Below are positions 1-9,560 of a DNA stretch of 64,000 nucleotides, piece after piece. The notes beneath the pieces were generated by a model. It was not told where the DNA came from, did not search any database, and saw nothing but the letters and a program-made list of their open reading frames with translations. Location: the NCBI RefSeq assembly GCF_047495875.1, contig NC_092467.1, positions 25,191,066 through 25,255,065 on the forward strand, written 5' to 3'. Positions within the stretch are counted from its first letter, which is position 1; the number at the start of each line of letters is the position of its first letter. A program made the translations under genes and the position numbers. The DNA is from Pithys albifrons albifrons. Taxonomy: Eukaryota > Chordata > Aves > Passeriformes > Thamnophilidae.

Positions 1-2080
1 CTAAACATCATATGGTTAAAATCACATGAATATTTATGTCATACCATGATTTTGTGGGGAACTGATTTCCAGCCAGAGGGTCTCTGGATAACAGCCATGT
101 GAGAGTTTTGAGAGCAGACTTTGATTTACTGCTGCAGTTTACTACACCTCATGCATACCATCAGCATACTCAAAATTATAGTGTTTACTAATCCAACTAT
201 CTCTGCCCTCTCATTACATCTTGCTGCCATGTCTTTTTATCCTGTCAGCTGTTTCAGTGGGTGTTAGGTGTAGCAGTGAAATGCTTTGCTGTTTGGTGTC
301 CTGGGCTGTTTGTTGGAGAGCTTGGAGTGCTCCAGATATGATAACACACACAAAGTGTTATTCATGAGAAATTAAAGCTGAAATTCAGAAATCTTGAAAC
401 ATGAGAATTAAGGCCTATCTGTGACCTTCATTGACTTTGTGCATATGTTTTACCTATGCTTTTATTATATATCATTGCCAGACTATCCTGGCTCATTTTT
501 CTGCCTCATCCCAATTTACTGATCAAGTATTCCCCTGGGATCAATCTCTCCCCCAAAGTGTTTGCTCCTGGCTTCTCCCTCGTCCTTGCCCCATTTCTCC
601 TTCTTTCCAGTTCTGTTACTTTCCTCTTTGCTTAATTTGGGCAGTGAGTGACTTGGGGGCTGAGATAACAGGGATGGCTTTCTGGCTCTCTCTTCTGGTG
701 CCTGGAGCCACAGCCATGTCCAGCAGCCAAGAAGGGAATTATAGCAAGGGAAGTCCTGAGCAATCCCCAGAAGAAGCAAGCCCTAGAAGCCCCCAAAATG
801 GAGTTGAGATCAAGGCAGACAGAATCTGTAGAGATTCCCAAAGGCTAATAAATCTTCAGTGGGATATATTCAAGGGCTTTTCATTTTGCCAAATTTGGAT
901 GCAAAAGGCACATCCCTGTTCCCAGCATGACACCAAATTTCCAGTCTCCTTTCCAGAAGATGGAGGCATGAGAGAGACTTCAGAAAAATAATTGTTAGAA
1001 ATTTTATATCGACTAAGCACTTTTCTCTAATCTTGTGTTGGAAAGCTGCCAGGCCTTCCCTTCTCCCACCCTCCACGTAATTTCCTCGAAAATTCTGCTG
1101 GAGGCAGACACCTGGCAAAGGAGAATTTCAGCCCCAAAAGTTTTAATGTGGTGAATATAACTGGGAACAGAGGCTCCTGATAGCACATGTTTAGGGCATC
1201 TCTACTGAGTGCTAACACCCTTCTGGCATCCCAGTACTGCTCTGCACCATGTCTCGCACCAGCCTGAACTCTGAAGCTCATATTAGAAAATTCATTATTT
1301 GTCCCTTGGATGAGGATAAATGGGAAATGTGAAAGCACTTTGCAATGTTCAGGGAGTATCAGGCATGGGCACAAATAGGAAGACCATGGCAAGTGCTCCC
1401 TGCCTCTGCTTCAAGGTAACCCGCCAGTGCGCGCCTCCTCCTTGCAAATGCCATACAATGTTTTTCACTCTCTGCTGGAGAAAAAAGCTGCCCTAAGAAA
1501 ACCAGAATGAGGGCTGATGTTTTGAAAGGTGTCCAAGAGTAACAAAACTCAACTCTCCAGGGCTGAGTTTAGCCTCTTGTGTTTCTCAACCAGGGTGGTT
1601 GAATGTGTTACAGACCTATCAGAAATTTTGCTACAAATGCACAAATATTAATCTACAGCCATTTCCTTTGCTTTCTTAAACATGAATGAGGATTTTTGTC
1701 TCTTTCTCCCTCCATAAATTGTTCATGGTCAGAGGGGGCATGTTCCGTGTCAAAGTCTTGACCGCCAGGATCAAACAAAAAACCCTTGTGAACTCAGAAG
1801 TGGAGACAAATAAATGACTATTACTTTTTTTTTCCTTTTGCCTGGAGTTAAACCTTTTCTCTGTCAACAATATTGACTTTGTTCACTTGGAAGGAAACAG
1901 AGGGAGAGAGAGAGGGAGATTTCTCTAGATGCTGCACAGAAAAAAACATTTTGGAAGGAGGAATGAAAAAAGACAGAGGTTACAGGAAATGGTAGACATT
2001 TTTTGTTGAATTAAACCATTAGGAGTGACCCAAAAACCAACGGGAAAGAAAGGAAACAACTGGATACATTTAGGTCACAA
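1..2080. other. Unique non-coding sequence, no gene recognised
   Basis: AT-leaning vertebrate-type sequence with few CpGs. A 186-codon open frame covers 431-991 on the plus strand, but it starts at TTG, contains no domain I recognise, and overlaps equally open frames on the other strand, so I do not call it a gene. Apart from a purine tract near 1.9 kb I see nothing specific. An untranslated or regulatory role cannot be excluded. Confidence 0.6.
1889..1919 (+). repeat. Purine-rich GA tract
   Basis: About 30 bases of almost uninterrupted A and G, with an imperfect (GA)n core in its second half. This is a simple low-complexity tract. Confidence 0.7.
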
Positions 2081-2420
2081 GAACCAGCCAAACGGGGAGC
2101 TGAAACCAATTATCATAAATGAATGTTTCTCTTTTATTCATGACCACCGTGTATGCTCCCATGATGCTCTTTGTCTTATTATAAAAACAGATGAAACTAT
2201 TTCGTTTTGTTCTTATACTTATTAGCTAATGCAACTTTTGGGCAATTTATCAAACACTAACACATGTTGTGATTAATAAGCTCAGAGAATTAATCACAAC
2301 TAAAGCCCCTTAAAAAACGAGGATATGGGGTCCTCCTTAAATATATGTTTGTGCAGGATTATGTAACTTTAGCAGTGACATCTAGTTTTGATGCATATTC
2401 ATGCATTTTACATGTTGAAA
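2081..2420. promoter_or_regulatory. Candidate conserved non-coding / enhancer-like block
   Basis: AT-rich, CpG-poor block dense in homeodomain-type TAAT/ATTA cores. It contains a perfect 12-bp inverted repeat (arms 2266-2277 and 2289-2300, 11-base spacer). It also has two ATGCAT half-sites at 2391-2396 and 2401-2406, separated by ATTC, which resembles the POU/Oct MORE arrangement. This texture is typical of ancient vertebrate non-coding elements. The regulatory call is inference; conservation was not tested. Confidence 0.35.
2266..2300. repeat. Perfect 12-bp inverted repeat (stem-loop)
   Basis: The left arm GTTGTGATTAAT (2266-2277) is the exact reverse complement of the right arm ATTAATCACAAC (2289-2300), with an 11-base spacer. 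Each arm carries a TGATTAAT homeodomain-type core, so the element could be a dyad binding site or a cruciform-capable sequence. Confidence 0.9.
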
Positions 2421-4326
2421 GATCCTTGAAACCATATGTTCAGGCAAGCTATAATTACAGTAACTTCCATTTCTATGAGACTTTGCCCTGCAGCATGGGC
2501 AGAGCAAGTCCCGTTTGCCCTAGACGGAGAAGTGGGGTTGGTGAACAGAGCCCACTCCCCCACCAGCACTGGGAGAAAAGGGCAGCATTTGGGGTTCGGA
2601 CTGTCACTGCTGGGCTTCAGAGGGGAGATGTCACAGTTCTCTGGACTGCAGAAAAAAACCCCTGTTTGCTCCTTTTTAGACTCTTCCCCAGGGTTCTTGC
2701 TTGCCCCCTTGAATCCAGGTACCATTGTGAGAGAAAGAAAATGACATTAAAACTGGCTATAGCAGCTCTCGGCATCTTCCTCCCTCCTGCTAAAATAGCA
2801 CAGCCCCTAATGAGCCATAACTGGCTCTTAAGTGCCCCTAACCACTTCACTGAGGTTAGAATAAATTTCTAAATGGGGAAGAGGAAAGACAGAAGCAGCC
2901 AGCATATTCTGCAGCCTCACTGAGGTGCAGAGAAGCCTGTTCTGTGCAATGAGACACAGCTCTGGGGCTGGGGGAGCCTCTGTGGAGGTGACTGGGTGAA
3001 GAGCTGGAGCTTTGCTTTAGGGTGGTCTTGATAAGGAGACAACTACAGTTTGACGTAGAGGGGACCAAGGGGAATGCTTTCCATCAGAGCAGTTTGGTGT
3101 TTTGGAAGCAGATGTTGTGGGAGTTTGGGTGCCCTTTGCCATGGGCAGATTGGTGTGTCCCCAGTGGAGAGGGATGAGGGGTGAAGTGGTCACTTCTCTA
3201 AGATCCAAATGCAGCTCACTGAGGCTCCCCGTTAGCAGCCTGCACTGCTCAGCAAACTACTTGGTGTGTCAACATCCAGTTGACTTCAGCAGGAGCAAAG
3301 TGCTTTTATTGACAAGGCAGGGACTTAAACATAGGGCTGGTCTTCAGTCAAGCATGAATTCTATAGCATGCTGCAGGAGTAGCTGAGTTAAATTCTACAG
3401 TATGTGTCAGACTAGATTTCATAATGTCCTAAAATATCTATATCTCTCCATAGACTTCAATGAGATTTAGATCTCAGTCTTAATAATTTCACTTTCCTTT
3501 TCCCTTTTTTTTTTATCTTCTCTGGTCAAGGCATCTGAATAAACTGGTTTTTCCTCATAAGTAGCTGAGAAATGGAACTTATGCAAGCTTATGCAGCTCA
3601 CTTGACAACTGTTCAACAAAATAAGCAAAAGGATGCTGCCAGGACTGCATGTGTGAAATACTTTGGCATTTAAAAAAAGAAAGAAACATCCCTAGATAAC
3701 CCCTGCTGGCATTTTCCACAGGGACAACATCTTTTTCTGTATCTCTCCCATGTCATCAGATTAAATCTTTTTTCACCCAACTTAATCCCAGTGAAGTGTA
3801 TTTATTTTTTTTCTAAAATAGACACATGCCACCAAAATATTTTTGGTGTGTGTTTAACAACACATTGCCCCTGTGGGTCTGCATTTCTTCTGGAGAAGAT
3901 AGATGACCTTCCTTTACTTCGAGTTTCCAACTGAGATCGCCAGCAAAGGAAAATTAAAAAGCAGGCTTTTCGTTTTCGTCTTTCGGCAACCCTGATGTGG
4001 TTGCCGAGGCATTGCTTAGAAACACAAACATTACAGCACATATGGAAGTCTACTGTTGAGTGGAACTGAGTCCTAAAGCAACATGTTAAGTCGGAAAAAT
4101 TTATGTTCATGCTAAAGCAGCAGTGTGGTAATCTGTTTCAATGGAAGTAAAAGGAATGCATCAGAGATGAACATGGCTTACTCCCTTGGATGCAAGTGCA
4201 AGAATTCAGACCCATGGTCTGGGATGATTGCAGGAAGAGAAAGTTGCTTTTGTCAGTCAGAGCAAATCAGGCTTCTGGCAACTGTACTTCTCTGCATGCA
4301 TGTGCATAGAAGCAGCTTTATTTTGT
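2421..4326. other. Unique non-coding sequence
   Basis: No gene, RNA or dated transposon recognised. A 175-codon plus-strand open frame (2345-2872) overlaps open frames on both strands and shows no known domain. The part from 2440 to 3260 is somewhat richer in G and C than its surroundings. A short T run lies near 3500. The hairpin at 3983-4007 is listed separately. Confidence 0.6.
3983..4007. repeat. 9-bp GC-rich hairpin with CpG in both arms
   Basis: The arm TCGGCAACC (3983-3991) pairs perfectly with GGTTGCCGA (3999-4007) across the 7-base loop CTGATGT. The arms contain GGCAAC and GTTGCC, the two RFX X-box half-sites, but in the everted order. The preceding 80 bases hold several CpGs in an otherwise CpG-poor stretch. 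Confidence 0.85.
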
Positions 4327-4376
4327 AGAATCATAGAATTGTTTAGGATGACAAATACCTTTAAGGTGATAAAGTA
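4327..4376 (-). repeat. CR1 LINE 3' tail fragment
   Basis: This begins with AGAATCATAGAATTGTTTAG and continues with a diverged version of the CR1 3' UTR, including CCTTTAAGGTGAT where CR1 has CTTTAAGGTCAT. The orientation is reverse: the ATTCTATG-type terminus lies at the left edge on the minus strand. It is very short and old, with the rest of the element lost by 5' truncation or decay. Confidence 0.7.
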
Positions 4377-4834
4377 GCATGTGTCCATTTATGCACTGAA
4401 AATACCCTTTTTTTTCTTTGGTTATAAAGGAGGTAGTTTCAGGCTTGCTGAGGGTGATGGAGGCACAAGTCCAAATTCTTGCTGTGCTAAGACAAGCCAT
4501 TCAATTGTCTCATGGGGTCTTATCAGGGTTGCTTCTTAAGGTTTCCTTTCTATTATGGGAAAGAGAGAAAAGTATGTCCAGGTAGAGATTCTTCTTGACT
4601 TTTTTTAGAATGGCCGAATAATCTCATGTCAATGTTGTCTTCAATTAATTCAAAAGAGAGCCTGGAAACTTGCTTAGACAAGATGTGATACCCTAAAGCA
4701 AATAAATTCATATTGTATGGTTCCTCCCTTTGCACTCTTGTTCACAAAAAGCTCTTGGCATCTCAATTACATGTCCAGCTTACTATCTAAATACCTTCAA
4801 AAAGCCCAAATACCCCTAGTTTCTCATAATTATG
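4377..4834. other. Unique sequence between two CR1 tails
   Basis: No gene recognised. This short spacer separates two CR1 tails in the same orientation and contains only unremarkable AT-leaning sequence. Confidence 0.5.
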
Positions 4835-4915
4835 AATCACAGAATCACAGACTATTCTGAGTTGGAAGGTGATCTGGTGGTTTCTAGACCAAGATCAAAT
4901 AAGGAAAGTCCTAAC
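4835..4915 (-). repeat. CR1 LINE 3' tail fragment
   Basis: The duplicated AATCACAG unit at 4835-4850 followed by GAGTTGGAAGGTGATCTGGT matches the CR1 3' end in reverse orientation. Similarity fades after about 4915. This is a 5'-truncated, diverged copy. Confidence 0.75.
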
Positions 4916-5957
4916 ACAAAGTCAAAAACTTATCCCAAACCACTTTGACAAAGAAACATTATTATGTGTGAAAAAAGACATACTTTGACTTCAATAGCTC
5001 CTCCTCAGAAAAAAAGGTGGATTCTTGCTGGATATCTTATGTGTCTCAGTTTCTCATTTGAGAACTTGAATGTCCTTATCTAATGGAACAATATAAGGCT
5101 AAATAATGATGGCTGTGAATTTTTCAGATATTGGGAAGATTCATGGTTTAAAAATATTTCAGAGACAGAGCTTCTAATACTATCAGGAAAAAAAAAGAAA
5201 GGAGGACAATGTTTATTCTTGAGTTTGTGTGCTTGCAGTCTCAGCATTTGCTAGTCAATGAGCTGAGGTACTTTTGCAGGTATAATTGCCTTGAAAATTA
5301 GTGTTTGCCTTTCTCCACTCCCAGGGAGGCACCCTGCCTAGCAACTCCTATGTTTTGGAGTCTAGGGATGAATCAAACTTGGTGGTAGTGGTCAAACACA
5401 GAACTGAGGGTGGAAGGTGTTGGGAAGAGGCACCTGTCCTGCCCCTCACCTGGCCCCATCCCTGAAGCACCACTGCAGTACTGAGGGCAGGATAAAGTGC
5501 ACCACTCTAGCTGCTTTTCATCCCTGTTGCATCATATCCCTGGCTTCAGCAGAGCTGAAAGAGTAAGCATACAAGTACCTGGGTTAGACATGCAGGTAGC
5601 CCAGAGCTGGGCTAAGTCACACAGAGGAGTTGGCGGGGCGAAGTCACAGAGTGTCCCGCAGGAAAGGAGGTTTTGGGTTCCTAGCACACAAATCCTTTGT
5701 ATCCCGGTTTCATCAGCTTGCCTGCTCGGGGAATAGCTTGCTTTTTAAGTTGCTTATTGTTTCAGGCCTACAGCTAATCCTCTAAGAAAGTAATTTCTGT
5801 TGCTCATGGCTAATACCCCATCCTGCACAGAGAGTTATATCAGAGCAGAATTGCTGCTTAGTCAGTGGCTGCTTTTCAGCCAAAGAAACATCATGGGTTC
5901 TGGATTATTGTGATTTTTTTTCCCTCTCTCTCTCTCTCTTTTTTTTTAAAACCAGAT
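4916..5957. other. Unique non-coding sequence
   Basis: No gene recognised. The section 5390-5740 is more GC-rich than its neighbours and carries a 79-codon open frame without any known domain. A TCTCAGTTTCTC motif at 5045 recalls the MIR core, but the flanks do not follow. Confidence 0.5.
5914..5947 (+). repeat. Poly-T / (CT)n / poly-T tract
   Basis: A run of T, then about eight CT units, then a second T run. It is a short pyrimidine microsatellite and may vary in length. Confidence 0.85.
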
Positions 5958-5959
5958 GA

Positions 5960-6345
5960 ATATTTAGATGTCATTTTCAATGTTCAATTCCTTATTTTGC
6001 CAAGTTGAAAAAGCCACCTATTTATTTGAAAAATATTTTTGGAAGCCTGAAGATAACCATGTCGCTCCCATGGTTAAAATGTTTTATATAAAACTTGTTA
6101 TTACCATAGATCAATGGGATATGTACAGAATATGTTACAATGGGGCCTGTGTTAAGGATTTGTCAAGATTTCCATTATAAACCACTATTTTCAAGGGTTT
6201 ATAACTCAGTCATAAAAGTTCATTCCAAGCTAAAACTTGGCAAACAAAATGTCAACCCAGGAGAGATTTTCTTTTACCAGATTTGCTTTAATGCTTTAAA
6301 CTGATTTGTCTGTTTTAAAATTATATGAGTGCCCTATTTTATAGA
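5960..6345. promoter_or_regulatory. AT-rich block, possible conserved non-coding element
   Basis: About 380 bases with almost no CpG, many short AT-rich words and no repeat similarity. A 70-codon open frame (5968-6180) spans half of it but has no recognisable domain. The texture resembles vertebrate conserved non-coding DNA more than decaying neutral DNA. This is inference only. Confidence 0.2.
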
Positions 6346-9300
6346 CTTTCTGTGTATACGGGGTGCGCGTGTGCATGTGTGCTAATATAATACGCATACC
6401 AAGGAAAAAACAATGTTAAAAGCACATTAGCACAGCAAATCAGAGCTCCAAAAACCCCACAAGGTTAAAAATGGTGTTGGATTTGCAGTGTGTGGAATCT
6501 TAAACATTGGGATGCCAACTCTGAGCTGTCTTCAAGTGGTGGCTTCAGCTGGTCAGGCCTGATTTACACCAGCTGAACTGCTGTCCCTTTGTGACACCAC
6601 TCAACACGTGACATCTCCAGGACTCTGAAAAGGCTGATGTTGAAAACTGGTGGGAATCTTGACACTAAGGTGAGAGGTGGCTATAAAGCATCTAGGACCT
6701 TTTCAGGGCACCCCGATGTGAGAAAGAGGAGATAAGATGTTCAGCTGACCTCCCATCCAGTGATCCTGGATGTTAGGTGCTTTTGATGGCCAAAGGGGAG
6801 AGGCAGGTGTGACGATGCGGTACCAAGTTTACATGATTAAAGCACAGCCCTCTGAATCTTCCCAGTGGTTAAGGAGGCAGAGTCTGGCATCACTGTGTGG
6901 TAGGTGACCTGAGCTGCTCATCACTGTTAAACACAAATGTCGGTGCCAACACCCACATTTGTCCTAGGTGCCATGGTACCTGGTTCAAGTATCCCTTCCC
7001 TGGTGCACTGTCTTTGTCTGTGATAGGTGAAACATGGCTCATCCTGCTCATGTTCTAAAGCCCTGCATTTGCACAGTGCTTGGTGCAGAGGAGGACTTGC
7101 AGCTGGGCTTGCAAACAACCAGCCTGAGCCCCTGAGACTGGACAGGCAGCAGAGAGGCATAAAAGACTCCAACTGATGTGGAGGGGTGTTCTAAGGCCTC
7201 AAGCCTGCCCCTAAGGGAGCTGATTTCTCGTTTTGACCACAGCAGAATTCTCAGGTAACTGGTCCCAGCTTATGTGCCTCAGCTGGCTGCCCAAAACCTA
7301 GAAGAGATGAATCCAAGCCTCAGCTTTTTGCAGGACCAAGCTCTAGACATGGAGAGTCAGAATAGCTTCTCCCCAGAAGGAGATGTACAAGATTTGAGTC
7401 AGGCAAGTCTGGTGGACTGGCTCTCTTTCTCCTGAAATCCTGGGGTGTGAGCTCTTTCTCCTGATAAGACTGGGGCGTTTGTCATCTCCAAGTATCGCTA
7501 GGCTATGTTACACTCTGTTCCAGCAGCTCCCTCCTGGCACTTGAGTGGAGCTTAGTATTGAGTCCCACTTGCTCATGGGTTTCTTTAATTGAGGGGAGAA
7601 GTAGGTTCCCCTCTCTGCCATAAACCGAGTGTACACATACACACACACTCGTAAGATATTTAGAAAAGCTCTATTATGCTTATCTTAAATGTATGTGTGG
7701 GGTGGGGGTTAGTAAAGAAAAGCAATAAAGAGCCTATATTATACCACATATGTGAGCAAAGGGCTGTGGTTAACTCCCTTCAGATAGATTTCAATCAGGG
7801 CCCCTTTGTAACTGCCCCCAGAAGACTACTGAAAAGTCGGCAACCATAGTTTTAAAGAGGTTAATTTAAAAAATAAATGGTATTAGAGACTTTTCCTCCC
7901 CCCATCTGAGCAAACCAAATACACAAGTGGCACAAAGAGGAAAAAGTGCAGCTGGTTGTGGCTTACGTGACATAGCCAGCTTCTTAAGGGACATTGGCAG
8001 CAGAGCAGGAGGGGAGATCACAATGAGTGTCTCTGACTGGTAGTACTTTTGTGCTGGGAGAAACGGAAGGTAATTTTGTGGTCAGTGCTCTGGAGAGGGA
8101 TGATATCGGATAGGTTAGTGAACATGTCTTGACCTGCATGGGATAAGAAAAGCCTTGACCTAAATACAGAGGAGAGTACTACAACCCCTGTGTTCTTTTT
8201 ACCTTCCTAGCCTGCCTCATCTTCCCTTCAGCTGGGAGTGGTGACAAGCTATTGCTTTTTCTGCCTTTTGTATTGCTGATGATGTTGGGGTTCTCTGCCT
8301 CTCCTGATGGTGTGCTGCCCCTAGCCCCACATATCTTTACTGTGTGCCTGAAGATGTCTGTGTCACAGCAACACACATCACTGTGTCAGGTCCAGTGCTG
8401 GCTGAGAACATAGGAGATTAAGGGATATTAATAAGAATCACATTGAGAATAAAGTGAGTTGACAATTGGGCTTTGATTTTCCAAAGTGCTTTTCTTGCTC
8501 CTATTTTTTTTCCCCTGGTTGTTGTTTGGCACAAAGGATGACACTATTTGCATTGGCACCTTTTCCAGATCAGCTCCCAAAACACTTCCAAATCTGGGAT
8601 TGTCGATTTTTCACTTGTCAAGAAAACAAAACAAATCAGAGTAGAAATGATGGGTTTGGCTTTCGCTTTGTGTGTTGTGAAAAACAAATAAACAAACCAA
8701 ATATTTTTCTAAGTTTTTAATGGAAAATCAAATTCCCATGCTTACCACAGTTGCTAATTAAGCAAGCCAAGAGGACACGACACCCAGGGACACACGGTGT
8801 TTCCTCATAGCTGGTCAGATTGTTTATAAGCATAAGAACTGTACCTCAAACATGTCTCTACATCATTTTATTCATTGTCAATGCCAAAGAATTAAACTAT
8901 TGGATCAGTGAAACTGAGATATCACTTTTCAGCTGAACTCTAAGTCAGAAATAAAACAGCTTCTCAGAGAACAATATAGCCACAGTGGAGGGAGCCAGGT
9001 CACTTTTTGGTGAATTTAAATGAGTTCTTAATGAAAAGGGGAATAAATTTTTCACACATTCCTCTGCATTAAAGAGGGGTCAGAGTCTAGCATCAAGGTG
9101 AGCCTAAACTCAGGAAAGACACAAAGGGAATTCCTGAGTTGCCGACAGAAATGTCTCTCCAGTCTGCCAGGAGCCAAAATGCTACTGCTGGAAAAACAGC
9201 AGGCAGGGTGGAAATCTGGGTCCAATGAAGGAATAGCAAGGGAAGCTGCAGAGTGGGGTCGTGGAGGGGGGAAGACAAACAGCATCCCCTCATCACAGCG

Positions 9301-9461
9301 GTCAAGCTTATTATGGAGATGAGGCTAGTGGTGAGCGTGAATAGGTTCAGCCAGATGGCAGGGACCAGCAATTCTGTCCCCCATTAATGAAACATTGCAG
9401 CATCCAGTCCTTATTTTAAAGATGTGATGAATCTAAACACTGGCTGTCAGGATTTCTTAAA
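6346..9461. other. Unique non-coding sequence
   Basis: No coding exon recognised. It starts with a degenerate GT-rich stretch (6360-6385) and contains a short CA microsatellite near 7640. The open frames within it lie on both strands, are short, and match nothing I know. Confidence 0.55.
7632..7650 (+). repeat. Short (CA)n microsatellite
   Basis: An interrupted CA repeat with one T interruption, about nine units including imperfect ones. Confidence 0.75.
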
Positions 9462-9560
9462 AATGTGTGACTTCAGGCAAGTTACCAAGTTCTCCATGTC
9501 TCAGTTTTGCTATCTGTACAATGGGCTGTTATCCAAAGGGAATTATTGTAAGGATTAGCA
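9462..9560 (+). repeat. MIR-type SINE relic
   Basis: In order it carries TGTGTGACTTCAGGCAAGTT, CATGTCTCAGTTTTGCTATC, TGTACAATGGG and TTATTGTAAGGATTAGCA. These match the MIR core layout: the 'gaccttgggcaagtta' block, the 'cctcagtttcctcatctgt' block, the 'aaaatggg' block and the 'gttgtgaggatta' block. MIR is a tRNA-derived SINE shared across amniotes, so this copy should be very old. The tRNA-related head and the LINE-related tail are not recognisable. Confidence 0.8.

Noticed and set aside
431..991. 186-codon plus-strand open frame
   Set aside because: It starts at TTG, has no known domain, and is overlapped by similar-length open frames on the minus strand.
2345..2872. 175-codon plus-strand open frame
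   Set aside because: No family resemblance. It spans part of a non-coding-like AT-rich block and a GC-richer block with open frames on both strands.
5041..5125. Possible MIR core (TGTCTCAGTTTCTCATTTGA)
   Set aside because: Only one core block fits; the flanking blocks do not follow in order.
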